DNA of 64,000 nucleotides, from NCBI RefSeq assembly GCF_004335005.1, contig NZ_RQRT01000003.1, positions 124,001-188,000 on the forward strand, read 5' to 3'. The position numbers were made by a program, and so were the translations under genes. Of the stretch, positions 32,426 to 42,408 are shown piece by piece. This DNA comes from Paracoccus nototheniae. Lineage in GTDB: Bacteria; Pseudomonadota; Alphaproteobacteria; Rhodobacterales; Rhodobacteraceae. How positions within the stretch are numbered: position 1 is the first letter of the stretch; every line of letters begins with the position of its first letter. The notes under the pieces are model-generated. The model had not been told where the DNA came from. It was given only the letters and a program-made list of their open reading frames with translations, and made no database searches.

Positions 32426-34354
32426 ATGTTCGACAAGATCCTGATCGCCAACCGCGGCGAGATCGCCTGCCGCATCATCGACAGCTGCCGCCGCTTGGGG
32501 GTCGCGACCGTCGCGGTTTATTCCGATGCCGACCGCGCGGCACGTCATGTTGCGATGGCCGATCAGGCGGTCCATGTGGGCGGTCCGGCCCCTGCCGACA
32601 GTTACCTGCGGGGCGATGCGATCATCGCGGCGGCGCGGGCCACGGGGGCGCAGGCCATCCATCCGGGCTATGGGTTTCTGTCCGAGAACCCCGATTTCGT
32701 CGATGCGGTCGGGACGGCGGGACTGGTCTTCATCGGACCCTCGGCCAGTGCGATCAGGGCGATGGGGCTTAAGGATGCGGCCAAGGCGCTGATGGAGGAG
32801 GCGGGCGTGCCGGTGGTGCCCGGCTATCACGGCGCCGATCAGGGGGATGCGCATCTGGCGGCGCAGGCGGATCTGATCGGCTATCCGGTGCTGATCAAGG
32901 CGGTGGCGGGCGGCGGCGGCAAGGGCATGCGGCGGGTCGACGATCCGGCGCATTTCGCCGAGAGCCTGGCCAGTGCCCGGTCCGAGGCACAGGGCGCCTT
33001 CGGCAACCCCGCCGTGCTGATCGAGAAGTACATCCTGCAGCCCCGCCATATCGAGATGCAGATCTTTGGCGACGGCACCCGCGCCGTGCATCTGTACGAA
33101 CGCGACTGTTCGCTGCAACGCCGCCACCAGAAGGTCATCGAAGAGGCTCCGGCCCCCGGCATGACCCCGCAGATGCGCACCGCGATGGGCGACGCCGCCA
33201 CCCGCGCCGCCGAGGCCATCGGCTATTCCGGGGCGGGAACGGTCGAATTCATCGTCGATGCTGCGGACGGCCTGCGCCCCGACGGCTTCTGGTTCATGGA
33301 GATGAACACCCGTCTGCAGGTCGAACATCCGGTGACCGAGGCCATCACCGGCATCGATCTGGTCGAATGGCAGTTGCGCGTGGCCAGCGGCGAATCCCTG
33401 CCCGCGCGGCAGCAGGATCTGACCATCACCGGCCATGCCTTCGAGGCGCGTCTTTATGCCGAGGACGTGCCCGCAGGCTTTCTGCCCGCCACCGGCCGCC
33501 TGTCCCATCTGCGTTTTCCCGACAATGCCCGGATCGAGACCGGGGTGCGGGCGGGCGATGCGATCAGCCCCTGGTACGATCCCATGATCGCCAAGGTCGT
33601 CACCCATGGCCCGACCCGCGCCACGGCGCTGCGGGCGCTGGAACAGGCGCTGGTCGATACCGAGGTCGCAGGCTCGGTCACCAATCTCGATTTCCTGATC
33701 GCCCTGACCCGGCATGCGGGCTTTCGGCGGGGCGAGGTCGATACCGGCCTGATCACCCGCGATCTTGAGGCGCTGATCGGTTCCGCGCCATCGGACGACC
33801 GGGCGCTGGTGCTGGGCGTGATCGGGCTGGCGGGGCTGGCCGATCCGCAGGTTCACGGCGGCATGACCTTGTGGCACCCCCTGCGCCGCACCATCGCATG
33901 GGAGGGCGGCACCGCGATCCTGGAGGTGCAGGGACCGGGGGCGGCCACCGTCACGCTGGACCGGCCCCATCAGGTTCGCTGGCAGGGCGGGCGCTGGTGG
34001 GTCGATGGCGATCTGTGCCGCGAACGGATCGTCATCCATCCGGCCGGGGTCAGCGTCTTTGGCGGTCGGGTCGTACATCTGATGCCGCTGGACCCTCTGG
34101 CCCGCCATGCGGCGGCCGATGGCGGCGACGGGCTGACCCGATCGCCCATGCCGGGGCTGGTCCGGTCGGTCCATGTCACGGCGGGGCAGGCGGTCGTGGC
34201 GGGCGACAGGCTGGCCGTGCTGGAGGCGATGAAGATGGAGCACAGCCTGACCGCCACCCGCGACGGCATCGTGGCCGAGGTTCTGGCCCGGCCCGGCGAT
34301 CAGGTCGAGGCAGGCGCCGCCCTCATCCGGCTGACGGATCCCGCCGATGGCTGA
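32426..34354 (+). CDS. mccA: Methylcrotonoyl-CoA carboxylase, biotin-carrying (alpha) subunit
   Basis: 642 residues from the ATG at 32426 (MFDKILIANRGEIACRII). Biotin carboxylase domain residues 1-445 (KAVAGGGGKGMRRV ATP loop near residue 158, FMEMNTRLQVEHPVTEAITG near residue 290) and biotinyl domain at the end with LEAMKMEHSLTA, the Lys being biotinylated. It carboxylates biotin with ATP and bicarbonate. The in-frame extension 5' of 32426 lies in the repeat region and is not used. Overlaps the lyase gene by 8 bases. Confidence 0.95.
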   Translation: MFDKILIANRGEIACRIIDSCRRLGVATVAVYSDADRAARHVAMADQAVHVGGPAPADSYLRGDAIIAAARATGAQAIHPGYGFLSENPDFVDAVGTAGLVFIGPSASAIRAMGLKDAAKALMEEAGVPVVPGYHGADQGDAHLAAQADLIGYPVLIKAVAGGGGKGMRRVDDPAHFAESLASARSEAQGAFGNPAVLIEKYILQPRHIEMQIFGDGTRAVHLYERDCSLQRRHQKVIEEAPAPGMTPQMRTAMGDAATRAAEAIGYSGAGTVEFIVDAADGLRPDGFWFMEMNTRLQVEHPVTEAITGIDLVEWQLRVASGESLPARQQDLTITGHAFEARLYAEDVPAGFLPATGRLSHLRFPDNARIETGVRAGDAISPWYDPMIAKVVTHGPTRATALRALEQALVDTEVAGSVTNLDFLIALTRHAGFRRGEVDTGLITRDLEALIGSAPSDDRALVLGVIGLAGLADPQVHGGMTLWHPLRRTIAWEGGTAILEVQGPGAATVTLDRPHQVRWQGGRWWVDGDLCRERIVIHPAGVSVFGGRVVHLMPLDPLARHAAADGGDGLTRSPMPGLVRSVHVTAGQAVVAGDRLAVLEAMKMEHSLTATRDGIVAEVLARPGDQVEAGAALIRLTDPADG

Positions 34355-35210
34355 ACGGGTCGAGATCTTCGAGATGGCACCGCGCGACGGGCTGCAGAAC
34401 GAAGCGCGCCTGATCGCCACGCCCGACAAGATCGCGCTGGTCGATCTGCTGGGCCGCGCCGGTTTTGCGCGGATCGAGGTGACCAGCTTTGTTCCGCCTG
34501 CTTGGGTGCCGCAGATGGCCGATGCCGCGCAGGTCATGGCCGGGATCACCCGCGCCCCCGGCACGCGCTATGCGGTGCTGACGCCGAACTTGCGCGGCTA
34601 TCTTGCTGCGCGCGCGGCGGGGGCGGATATCGTGGCGATCTTTGCCAGCGCGTCCGAGGGTTTCAGCCGGGCCAATCTGAACGCATCGGTCGCCGACAGT
34701 CTGGCGCGGCTGGCGCCGGTCGCGGCGGCTGCGCAGGCCGATGGCGTGAGCCTGCGCGGCTATGTCAGCATGGTGACCGACTGCCCCTTTGACGGGCCGA
34801 CCCCGCCCCATTCGGTGGCCCGCGTGGCCGCCGCGCTGCGCGACATGGGCTGCGCCGAGATCAGCCTGGGCGACACGGTCGGGCAGGGCCGGCCCGAAAC
34901 CATCGATGCCATGCTGGCCGCCGTGCTGGACGATCTGCCGCCCGAACGGCTGGCGGGCCATTACCATGACACGACGGGCCGGGCGTTGGCGAATGTCGAT
35001 GCCAGTCTGGCGCGCGGCCTGCGGGTCTTTGACGCCGCCGTGGGCGGGCTTGGCGGATGCCCCTATGCGCCCGGCGCCGCCGGCAATGTCGCGACCGAGG
35101 CGCTGGCCGCCCATCTGACCGCGCGCGGCTTTGATCACGGGCTGGACATGGATGTCATCGCCCACGCCGCCGCCATGGCCCAATCGCTTAGAAAGCTCCC
35201 CCATGCCTGA
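34347..35210 (+). CDS. Hydroxymethylglutaryl-CoA lyase
   Basis: 287 residues, TIM barrel cleaving HMG-CoA to acetoacetate and acetyl-CoA, the last step of leucine degradation. Start motif EMAPRDGLQNEARLI near residue 9 (metal and catalytic), HYHDTTGRALANVDASLARG near residue 208 and the active-site signature GLGGCPYAPGAAGNVATE near residue 233 with the essential Cys. Often called mvaB or liuE. Overlaps both neighbours by 8 bases. Confidence 0.95.
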   Translation: MAERVEIFEMAPRDGLQNEARLIATPDKIALVDLLGRAGFARIEVTSFVPPAWVPQMADAAQVMAGITRAPGTRYAVLTPNLRGYLAARAAGADIVAIFASASEGFSRANLNASVADSLARLAPVAAAAQADGVSLRGYVSMVTDCPFDGPTPPHSVARVAAALRDMGCAEISLGDTVGQGRPETIDAMLAAVLDDLPPERLAGHYHDTTGRALANVDASLARGLRVFDAAVGGLGGCPYAPGAAGNVATEALAAHLTARGFDHGLDMDVIAHAAAMAQSLRKLPHA

Positions 35211-36000
35211 TAAGATCTCCCCTAAGACCATCCGCATCGAGACCGACGCGCGCGGTGTGGCGACCCTGTGGCTGGCGCGCCCAGACAAGCATAACGCCCT
35301 GTCGCGCCAGATGATCGACGAGCTGACCCGCGCCGCCGCCACTCTTGGCGCCGACCGCGATATCCGCGTCGTGGTGCTGGCGGCCCAAGGTGCCAGCTTT
35401 TGCGCAGGCGGCGATCTGGGCTGGATGCGCCAGCAGATGCAGGCCGATGAGGCGACGCGCCGCGAGGGTGCGCGGGCCTTGGCCGGAATGCTCTCGGCGC
35501 TGAACACCCTGCCAAAACCGCTGATCGCCCGGGTGCAGGGCAATGCCTTTGGCGGCGGCGTCGGCATGATGGCGGTCAGCGACATCGCCATCGCCGCCAG
35601 CGGCGCCAAATTTGGCCTGACCGAGGTGCGGCTCGGCCTGATCCCGGCCACCATCGGCCCCTATGTCCTGGCGCGCATGGGTGAACCCGCCGCGCGGCGG
35701 GTCTTCTTCTCGGCCCGGATTTTTGACGCCGCCGAGGCCGTGCAACTCAACCTCGCCGCCCGCACCACAGCCCCCGAGGATCTCGACGCCGCCATCGAGG
35801 CCGAGATCGCGCCCTTCCTTCAGGTCGCCCCCGGCGCCATCGCCGCCGCCAAGGCCCAATGCCGCGCCCTTGGCCCCCGCATCGATGCCGCGATGATCGA
35901 GGACAGCATCGACCGCCTCGTCACCGTCTGGAACGGCGCCGAGGCCGCCGAGGGCATCGCCGCCTTCTTCGACAAGCGCAAACCCCACTGGCACCCCTGA
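35203..36000 (+). CDS. Methylglutaconyl-CoA hydratase (enoyl-CoA hydratase family)
   Basis: 265 residues from the ATG at 35203, overlapping the lyase gene by 8 bases. Crotonase fold: GASFCAGGDLGWMRQQM near residue 63 (oxyanion hole; the CAGGDLxWM pattern is typical of LiuC-type hydratases), ARVQGNAFGGGVGMMAVSDIAIA near residue 108 and FGLTEVRLGLIPATIGPYVLARMG near residue 140. It hydrates 3-methylglutaconyl-CoA to HMG-CoA. It completes the leucine operon, which therefore holds all steps from isovaleryl-CoA to acetoacetate. Confidence 0.9.
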   Translation: MPDKISPKTIRIETDARGVATLWLARPDKHNALSRQMIDELTRAAATLGADRDIRVVVLAAQGASFCAGGDLGWMRQQMQADEATRREGARALAGMLSALNTLPKPLIARVQGNAFGGGVGMMAVSDIAIAASGAKFGLTEVRLGLIPATIGPYVLARMGEPAARRVFFSARIFDAAEAVQLNLAARTTAPEDLDAAIEAEIAPFLQVAPGAIAAAKAQCRALGPRIDAAMIEDSIDRLVTVWNGAEAAEGIAAFFDKRKPHWHP

Positions 36001-36014
36001 CCCGCTCGCCCGGG

Positions 36015-36076
36015 TTTCTTCTTCACGACAATATCCCGGGGGGAATCGCCGCCAGGCGATGGGGGGCTGACCCCCC
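36015..36076 (-). repeat. Dispersed intergenic repeat, copy B
   Basis: Inverted orientation: TTTCTTCTTCA then AATATCCC, followed by two hairpins, ATCGCC-GCCA-GGCGAT (36045-36060) and GGGGGG-CTGA-CCCCCC (36061-36076). It lies directly after the hydratase gene and may act as its transcription end. Same family as the copies at 32265, 54271, 58004 and 63719. Confidence 0.65.
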
Positions 36077-36114
36077 ATCCCGCACCCGCCATCCCGTCCC
36101 ACCGCCCGGACATG

Positions 36115-36144
36115 AAAAAGCCCGCCGCACATCCGCGCGGCGGG
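36115..36144 (-). terminator. Intrinsic terminator of glyA
   Basis: On the minus strand CCCGCCGC and GCGGCGGG pair around an 8-base loop (36144-36121) and run into CTTTTTC, 23 bases after the glyA stop. Confidence 0.82.
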
Positions 36145-36166
36145 TCATCATTCAATCAGGCGCCGA

Positions 36167-37462
36167 TCACAGGCCCTGATACAGCGGAAAGCGGGCGCAC
36201 ATCTCGGCCACTTCGGCGCGGACCGATGCCTCGACCTCGGCATTGCCCTCGTCACCGTTCGCGGCCAGACCGTCCACGACCTCGACGATCCAGCGCGCGA
36301 TCTGGCGGAATTCGGCCTCGCCAAAGCCGCGCGTGGTGCCTGCCGGCGCCCCAAGACGGATGCCCGAGGTCACGAAGGGCTTTTCGGGGTCGAACGGCAC
36401 GCCGTTCTTGTTGCAGGTGATATGGGCGCGGCCCAAGGCGGCCTCGGTCGCCTTGCCGGTCACGCCCTTGGGACGCAGATCGGCCAGACACAGATGGTTG
36501 TCGGTGCCGCCCGACACGATGTCGATGCCGCCCTTCATCAGCTCATCCGCCATGGCCTTGGCATTGGTCACGACCTGCGCCGCATAGGTCTTGAACTCGG
36601 GGCGCAGCGCCTCGCCGAAGGCCACCGCCTTGGCGGCGATGACATGCATCAGCGGCCCGCCCTGCAGTCCCGGAAACACCGCCGAGTTCACCTTTTTGGC
36701 GATATCGGCATCATTGGTCAGGATCATCCCGCCGCGCGGCCCGCGCAGCGATTTATGCGTCGTCGTGGTCACCACATGCGCATGCGGAATGGGGGATGCA
36801 TGGGCGCCGCCCGCCACCAGACCCGCGATATGGGCCATGTCCACCATCAGATAGGCGCCGACCTCGTCCGCGATGGCGCGGAAGGCGGCCCAGTCCCAGC
36901 TGCGGCTGTATGCGGTGCCGCCGGCGATGATCAGCTTGGGCTTGTGGGTGCGGGCGCTTTCGGCGATCGCCTCCATGTCCAGCATCTGATCCTGCTGGCG
37001 CACGCCATAGCTGACCACGTTGAACCATTTGCCCGACATGTTGACCGGGCTGCCATGCGTCAGGTGCCCGCCCGAGTTCAGGTCCAGCCCCATGAAGGTG
37101 TCGCCGGGCTGCAGCAGGGCCAGAAACACGGCCTGGTTCATCTGGCTGCCGCTGTTCGGCTGGACGTTGGCAAAGGCACAACCGAACAGCTCTTTCGCGC
37201 GCTCGATCGCCAGATTTTCGGCGATGTCCACATATTGGCAACCGCCGTAATAGCGTTTGCCGGGATAGCCTTCGGCATATTTGTTGGTCAGGACGGACCC
37301 CTGAGCCTCCATCACCGCAAGGCTGACGATGTTTTCGGATGCGATCAGCTCGATCTCGTCGCGCTGGCGACCCAGTTCCTGGGTGACGGCGCGGGCGATG
37401 TCGGGGTCACGGCTGGCCAGAGTTTCGGTGAAGAAGCCGTTGTCGCGGTGGGGTGCGTTCAT
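36167..37462 (-). CDS. glyA: Serine hydroxymethyltransferase
   Basis: 431 residues from the ATG at 37462 ([26 protein letters not shown]). PLP enzyme converting serine plus tetrahydrofolate to glycine and methylene-THF. Motifs: [10 protein letters not shown] near residue 36, [18 protein letters not shown] near residue 58, [13 protein letters not shown] near residue 206 and the PLP lysine in [14 protein letters not shown] near residue 232. Normal length. Single gene with its own terminator; divergent from nadK. Confidence 0.96.
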   Translation of the reverse strand: MNAPHRDNGFFTETLASRDPDIARAVTQELGRQRDEIELIASENIVSLAVMEAQGSVLTNKYAEGYPGKRYYGGCQYVDIAENLAIERAKELFGCAFANVQPNSGSQMNQAVFLALLQPGDTFMGLDLNSGGHLTHGSPVNMSGKWFNVVSYGVRQQDQMLDMEAIAESARTHKPKLIIAGGTAYSRSWDWAAFRAIADEVGAYLMVDMAHIAGLVAGGAHASPIPHAHVVTTTTHKSLRGPRGGMILTNDADIAKKVNSAVFPGLQGGPLMHVIAAKAVAFGEALRPEFKTYAAQVVTNAKAMADELMKGGIDIVSGGTDNHLCLADLRPKGVTGKATEAALGRAHITCNKNGVPFDPEKPFVTSGIRLGAPAGTTRGFGEAEFRQIARWIVEVVDGLAANGDEGNAEVEASVRAEVAEMCARFPLYQGL

Positions 37463-37638
37463 CGGTCTTGCGTCCTTTTGGGGCTGGTGCGGATGGGGTT
37501 GGCGCGTTCTAACCCAACCCGGGCGATGCGGAAAGTGACAAAACGACCCGGCCCCGCGCCGATGCGACCTGCGCGCGGGGCTTGCCATCGGCGCGGGGCC
37601 GCGTGATGGTGCGGGTCCATCACGCGACAGGACGGCAG

Positions 37639-38400
37639 ATGACGCCCAGAATCCATTTTGCCGCCAGTCAGGCCGATGCCGCCCGTGCGGCCCTTGCGGC
37701 GCTCAGCGCCCGTTATGGCAATGTGGACCCGGACCGGGCGCAGGTCGTGGTGGCGCTTGGCGGCGACGGGTTCATGCTGCAGACGCTGCATGCGACCAAG
37801 GGGCGCGATCTGCCGGTCTATGGGATGAACCGGGGCACGGTGGGCTTTCTGATGAACGTCTATGCCGAAGATGATCTGCCCGAACGGCTGGCCGCAGCCG
37901 AGGAAACCGTCATCAACCCGCTGCGCATGCGCGCCACCTGCGCCGACGGCACCTGCACCGAGGCGCTGGCCATCAACGAGGTCAGCCTGCTGCGCGAAGG
38001 CCCGCAGGCCGCGAAACTGCGCATCCATGTCGATGGTCGCTTGCGGATGGAGGAACTGGTCTGCGATGGCGCGCTGGTCTCGACCCCTGCCGGGTCCACG
38101 GCGTATAATTATTCCGCACACGGCCCGATCCTGCCGATCAATTCCGAGGTGCTGGCCCTGACCGCGATCGCCCCGTTTCGCCCGCGTCGCTGGCGGGGCG
38201 CGCTGCTGCCCAAATCCGCCGAGGTGGTGATCGAGGTTCTGAATCCGGAACGCCGCCCCGTCATGGCCGATGCCGACAGCCGCTCGGTCCGCCATGTCAC
38301 CCGGGTCGAGATCCGCAGCGCGGGCGACATCCGACACCGGCTGCTGTTCGATCCCGGCCATGGGCTGGATGAACGGCTGCTGCGCGAACAGTTCGTCTGA
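37639..38400 (+). CDS. nadK: NAD kinase
   Basis: 253 residues from the ATG at 37639, AGGA upstream. The diagnostic [15 protein letters not shown] is near residue 36, with [10 protein letters not shown] near residue 62, [10 protein letters not shown] near residue 113 and [18 protein letters not shown] near residue 149. It phosphorylates NAD to NADP. Length agrees with alphaproteobacterial NAD kinases. An in-frame upstream extension to 37582 is less likely. Confidence 0.94.
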   Translation: MTPRIHFAASQADAARAALAALSARYGNVDPDRAQVVVALGGDGFMLQTLHATKGRDLPVYGMNRGTVGFLMNVYAEDDLPERLAAAEETVINPLRMRATCADGTCTEALAINEVSLLREGPQAAKLRIHVDGRLRMEELVCDGALVSTPAGSTAYNYSAHGPILPINSEVLALTAIAPFRPRRWRGALLPKSAEVVIEVLNPERRPVMADADSRSVRHVTRVEIRSAGDIRHRLLFDPGHGLDERLLREQFV

Positions 38401-38505
38401 TGCCGCAGCCCGCATCACGTCCGGTGCGCTGATGCCCGTCGACCGGTGACGACCCCCCGGCTTGCAAGACGCGAAACCCTTGCCGGGCAACCGGAAAACC
38501 CCCGC

Positions 38506-39540
38506 TTACCCCGCGCATATCTGCTGCAAGGCAAGCCATTGTTCGTCGGTCAGTAATTGCGCGGGCGGCACGCCGTCGCGGATCGGGTCGGCCTCCAGCA
38601 GCGGCAGCACGGCGGCTCCGGTCGGATCGATGCTGCGGGCATAGGGTTCGGTCGACAGCCCGCGTTCGGCGAAGGCCGGGGGCAGGGCGGCCAGATCGGG
38701 GCGGGGCAGGGCCTCGGCCAGCATCGCCTCGCCCAGACCCTGCATCGCGTCGCGCGGCAGGGTGCCAAGGGTCATCAGCCGCAGCGCGGCCATCAGCCCG
38801 GCATGGCGCATGACGTCCAGCGTCACATCCTTGTCCTCGACCGCCAGCCTTGCGGCGATCAGATGGCCCGCCGCCGCCTCGGGGCCGGGGGTGGTGGTCA
38901 GCAGATCGCCACCCAGCACGTACAGATCGCCGGGCAGCCGCCGCGCGCCGTTCAGAGGCCCGGGCACGACCTGCACCAGCGCATCCGCCCCCACCAGATC
39001 CGGAGAGATCCAGTCCAGCACCTGCTGGCCGGAATTGCGGCGGCAGACGGCGCCGGCGCTGCGTTCCAGATCGGCCAGCACCGCCAACCCGATATCGCGC
39101 GCCTGCGCAGGCGGCGCGATCCGGGCGGCATGGCGGATCAGCGCATCGGGCAGCCAGAAGATCAGCCCCCCCAGCATGACAAGCACGGCAAGCCCGGTCA
39201 CGACGCCGCGCAGCCGACCCGGCGATGCGCGATGCGAGGCGATGGCGCGCTGAACCCGCTCGATCGCCTCGATCATCAGCGGATCGTCGATCTCGACCGT
39301 TTCGTCGGGCGCCTCGGAACTGGGGGTATAAAGGGCCGGCAGCTTGCCCGGATTGATCCGCGTGACGGCGGGCAGGGACCAATGCGACAGCGGCTGGTCG
39401 GATTTGGGGTCCATCAGGGTCAGCGACGCCTCGCCCACCGACACGATCACCTCGCGCAGGCGCGCTTGGGGCGTCTCGCGCCACGACCCCTGCGCCTCGA
39501 GGCGCTGGAATTCGGTCAGGGCGGTCAGGGGGGCGGTCAT
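38506..39540 (-). CDS. Hypothetical single-membrane-segment protein
   Basis: About 344 residues from the ATG at 39540 (MTAPLTALTEFQRLEAQGSW). A cytosolic N-terminal domain (1-110) with beta-sheet features that could bind a lipid or DNA ligand (VIVSVGEASLTLMDPKSDQPLSHWSLPAV), one membrane segment near residues 115-135 (VVTGLAVLVMLGGLIFWLPDAL) and a large periplasmic part with a cysteine pair possibility (AVCRRNSG, LQQICAG). The periplasmic part recalls a degenerate metallopeptidase but the HExxH motif is absent. Conserved-looking, unnamed. It lies just downstream of rpoH. Confidence 0.7.
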   Translation of the reverse strand: MTAPLTALTEFQRLEAQGSWRETPQARLREVIVSVGEASLTLMDPKSDQPLSHWSLPAVTRINPGKLPALYTPSSEAPDETVEIDDPLMIEAIERVQRAIASHRASPGRLRGVVTGLAVLVMLGGLIFWLPDALIRHAARIAPPAQARDIGLAVLADLERSAGAVCRRNSGQQVLDWISPDLVGADALVQVVPGPLNGARRLPGDLYVLGGDLLTTTPGPEAAAGHLIAARLAVEDKDVTLDVMRHAGLMAALRLMTLGTLPRDAMQGLGEAMLAEALPRPDLAALPPAFAERGLSTEPYARSIDPTGAAVLPLLEADPIRDGVPPAQLLTDEQWLALQQICAG

Positions 39541-39645
39541 GAGGCTGAGACGGGCGTGGGCATGGTCGGGCGGTTTCCTGTGGCTTTCCGCGACCATAGC
39601 GTCGCGCCGCATCCGGTCAATGCGGCGCGGCCCCGTGCGGGGCGG

Positions 39646-40554
39646 TCATTCCACCTCTTCGGCGATCCGCATGCCTTTTTCGCGCGCCAGAACGCGCATC
39701 CGTTCCTGCAGCTTTTCAAAAGCCCGGACCTCGATCTGGCGGATGCGTTCGCGCGACACGCTGTAGCGGGTGGACAGATCCTCCAGCGTCATCGGGTCGT
39801 CGCGCAGCCGACGCTCCATCAGGATGTCCTTTTCGCGGTCGTTCAGCACATCCATCGCCGCGACCAGCATGCGACGGCGGGTGTCCATCTCCTCAGTCTC
39901 GGCATAGGCCTCGGCCTGATTGGCGTCGGTATCTTCCAGCCAGTCCTGCCATTGCGCCGCCGATTCACCGTCGCCCGAACCGACCTGCGCATTCAAAGAG
40001 GCGTCACCCCCCGACAGGCGCCGGTTCATGTCGACGACTTCTTTTTCGGTCACGTTCAGCTCGGTCGCGATCTGGGCGACGTTTTCGGGGCGCAGATCGC
40101 CTTCTTCCAGCGCGCCGATCTTGGACTTGGCCTTGCGCAGGTTGAAGAACAGCTTTTTCTGCGCGCTGGTGGTGCCCATCTTGACCAGCGACCACGACCG
40201 CAGGATGTATTCCTGGATCGAGGCGCGGATCCACCACATCGCATAGGTCGCCAGACGGAAACCACGTTCGGGATCGAACCGCTTGACCGCCTGCATCAGG
40301 CCGACATTCGCCTCGCTGATGACCTCGGCCTGCGGCAGGCCATAGCCGCGATAGCCCATGGCGATCTTGGCGGCCAGACGCAGGTGGCTGGTGACCAGCT
40401 GATGGGCGGCGGCGCTGTCTTCGTGATCGGCCCAGGCCTTGGCCAGCATGTATTCCTGTTCCGGCTCCAGCAGGGGAAACTTGCGGATCTCCTGCAGATA
40501 GCGGTTCATCCCCTGTTCGGGGCTGGGGGCGGGAAGATTTGCATAGGTGGCCAT
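39646..40554 (-). CDS. rpoH: RNA polymerase sigma-32 factor
   Basis: 302 residues. Sigma-70-family regions are visible: region 2 (LVTSHLRLAAKIAMGYRGYGLPQAEVISEANVGLMQAVKRFDPERGFRLATYAMWWIRASIQEYILRSW) and region 4 (MTLEDLSTRYSVSRERIRQIEVRAFEKLQ). The heat-shock-specific RpoH box QKKLFFNLRKAKSKI near residue 132 identifies it as sigma-32. It directs heat-shock transcription; an Hsp20 gene with a matching promoter is at 51.8 kb. Rhodobacteraceae may have two RpoH paralogues; which one this is cannot be told. Confidence 0.95.
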   Translation of the reverse strand: MATYANLPAPSPEQGMNRYLQEIRKFPLLEPEQEYMLAKAWADHEDSAAAHQLVTSHLRLAAKIAMGYRGYGLPQAEVISEANVGLMQAVKRFDPERGFRLATYAMWWIRASIQEYILRSWSLVKMGTTSAQKKLFFNLRKAKSKIGALEEGDLRPENVAQIATELNVTEKEVVDMNRRLSGGDASLNAQVGSGDGESAAQWQDWLEDTDANQAEAYAETEEMDTRRRMLVAAMDVLNDREKDILMERRLRDDPMTLEDLSTRYSVSRERIRQIEVRAFEKLQERMRVLAREKGMRIAEEVE

Positions 40555-40678
40555 GGGGAATGCCTTTCGCAGTGATCCGGGTAACGCAGCGCAAACGGCC
40601 CCGGTTCCCGACAGGATGCCGCAACGGGGGGAACCTTCCTACCTGTGAACGGGTCACGTTCCCGTCAAGAGGCAGCCT

Positions 40679-41713
40679 TCAGGAAACGACCTTGCCCACG
40701 GCGCGCAGCCGGTCCAGCAGGGTCTGCATGTCACCCGGCAGGGGGCTGTCGAACCCCATCGTCTGACCGGTCAACGGATGGACGAACCCCAGATGCGCCG
40801 CATGCAGCGCCTGACGCGGAAAGGCATGCACGGCCGCGGCCGCCCCGCCCAGAATTTTGGCCGAGGCTTTGCGCGAACCGCCATAGACCGGATCGCCGAT
40901 CAGCCCCAGCCCGGCATGGGCCATATGCACGCGGATCTGATGGGTGCGCCCGGTCTCCAGCCGGCATTCGACCAGCATCGCGACGGGCGGCGTGCCGAAC
41001 CGTTCCAGCAAACGCGCGCGGGTAACGGCATGGCGGCCCTTGTCGGCATAGACCGCCTGTTTCTGGCGGTCGGTCGGGTGGCGGGCCAGATGCGTGGCGA
41101 TGCGCAGGACCATGCCCTCTTCGAAACTGACGCCGGGCGTGCCGCGCAGGCGCGGATCGGCAGCGTCGATCACCCCATGCGACAGCGCCAGATAGCGGCG
41201 AGTGGCAGTATGCGCCTCGAACTGGGCGGCCAGACCGTGATGGGCGCGGTCCGATTTCGCCACGACCAGCAGCCCCGAGGTGTCCTTGTCGATCCGATGC
41301 ACGATGCCGGGGCGCTTTTCGCCCCCGATCCCCGACAGCGAATCGCCACAATGGGCCAACAGTGCGTTGACCAGCGTGCCCGAGGGGCTGCCCGGCGCGG
41401 GATGAACGACCATACCCGCAGGCTTGTCGATCACGATCAGGTCATCATCCTCATGCGCGATGACCAGCGGGATCGCCTCGGCGCGGGTCTGCACGTCTTC
41501 GGGCGGGGCCAGTGCGATATGGTATTCCTGCCCCTCGGCCACGCGGGCCTTGCCATCAAGGGCAGGGCCGTCGGGACCGGTCACCGCGCCTTCGGCGATC
41601 AGGCGGGACAGGCGGGATCGTGACAAAGCCGCCTGCTCTGGCACCGCCAGCGCAAGGGCTTTATCAAGACGGTCGGGCGGGTTGGCCGGGATGGTCACGG
41701 AAAGGATCGACAT
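40679..41713 (-). CDS. RluD-type 23S rRNA pseudouridine synthase
   Basis: 344 residues from the ATG at 41713. N-terminal S4-like domain (RLDKALALAVPEQAALSRSRLSRLIAEGAVTGPDG), catalytic domain with DLIVIDKPAGMVVHPAPG near residue 92 and the catalytic Asp in VHRIDKDTSGLLVVAKSD near residue 137, and ETGRTHQIRVHMAH near residue 251. It makes pseudouridines in 23S rRNA helix 69. Its start codon overlaps the start codon of the divergent DUF6476 gene (CATG). Confidence 0.93.
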   Translation of the reverse strand: MSILSVTIPANPPDRLDKALALAVPEQAALSRSRLSRLIAEGAVTGPDGPALDGKARVAEGQEYHIALAPPEDVQTRAEAIPLVIAHEDDDLIVIDKPAGMVVHPAPGSPSGTLVNALLAHCGDSLSGIGGEKRPGIVHRIDKDTSGLLVVAKSDRAHHGLAAQFEAHTATRRYLALSHGVIDAADPRLRGTPGVSFEEGMVLRIATHLARHPTDRQKQAVYADKGRHAVTRARLLERFGTPPVAMLVECRLETGRTHQIRVHMAHAGLGLIGDPVYGGSRKASAKILGGAAAAVHAFPRQALHAAHLGFVHPLTGQTMGFDSPLPGDMQTLLDRLRAVGKVVS

Positions 41714-42023
41714 GGCGCAGGATGATACCGATTGGAAAGAGGCTGCGAAAGCCATTCCCGAGCTGCGCTTTCTGAAAACGCTGGTCACCGGACTGACGCT
41801 GGTCATGGGACTGGGAATGGTGGCGGTGGTGGCGCTGTTATGGATGCGGCTGAACCAGCCCGTATTGCCCGAATTGCCGGCCTCCATCACCCTGCCAGAA
41901 GGGGCTGCGGCCCGCGCGGTGACCTTTGCGACCGACCGCATCGTCGTGGTGACGGATGCCGATCAGGTGCTGGTCTATGACCGCGCGGGGGGGCTGGTGG
42001 GGCAGCTGGCGCTGACGCCCTGA
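41712..42023 (+). CDS. DUF6476 family small membrane protein
   Basis: 103 residues starting [30 protein letters not shown], with AAGGA 7 bases upstream. One membrane segment ([24 protein letters not shown], about 23-46) is followed by a soluble domain of about 50 residues ([30 protein letters not shown]). The family is confined mostly to Rhodobacterales and has no known function. Its ATG overlaps the rluD-type gene's ATG on the other strand, so the two leaders must overlap. Confidence 0.78.
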   Translation: MAQDDTDWKEAAKAIPELRFLKTLVTGLTLVMGLGMVAVVALLWMRLNQPVLPELPASITLPEGAAARAVTFATDRIVVVTDADQVLVYDRAGGLVGQLALTP

Positions 42024-42027
42024 GGCT

Positions 42028-42285
42028 TTAGGCCAGAGGAGTACTGCGCCCGGCTTCCAGAGCGTCCAGCCGGGCTTTCAGTTCGGAATTTTCGGTGCGG
42101 GCCTTGATCGCCATCTCGCGCACGGCCTCGAATTCCTCGCGGGTGACGAAGTCGCGATCGGCCAGCCAGCGGTCGATCCAGCCTTTCATGGCGGTCTCGG
42201 CCTCGCTGCGGGCGCCTTGGGCGACACCCATGGCATTGGTCATCAGCTTGGACATGTCGTCGAAAAAGCGGTTCTGCGTGGTCAT
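42028..42285 (-). CDS. Accessory factor UbiK family protein (BMFP domain)
   Basis: 85 residues: [63 protein letters not shown]...[10 protein letters not shown]. The C-terminal half is a coiled coil, as in BMFP/UbiK proteins, which bind membranes and assist ubiquinone synthesis. It faces the DUF6476 gene tail to tail and is divergent from lgt. Confidence 0.88.
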   Translation of the reverse strand: MTTQNRFFDDMSKLMTNAMGVAQGARSEAETAMKGWIDRWLADRDFVTREEFEAVREMAIKARTENSELKARLDALEAGRSTPLA

Positions 42286-42408
42286 GGATATGGCCCTCTG
42301 GCTGCGTGTTGCGATCTATATGGTCCGGCAGGCGTCCGGGTTCAATGTGTTGACACTGCGGCATGGGCGACTAGCGTGCGCGGCCTGTCGCCAATGCCAC
42401 GAGGCCCC

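Noticed and set aside
29927..34564. Very long open frame (over 1,500 codons) antisense to the leucine operon
   Set aside because: Same reason: low-complexity Arg/Gly/Gln sequence opposite well-recognised enzymes; no plausible start or domain.
40555..40678. Sigma-E-type promoter upstream of rpoH
   Set aside because: GGAAC-like elements occur in the leader, but spacing to a matching -10 is not convincing enough to list.
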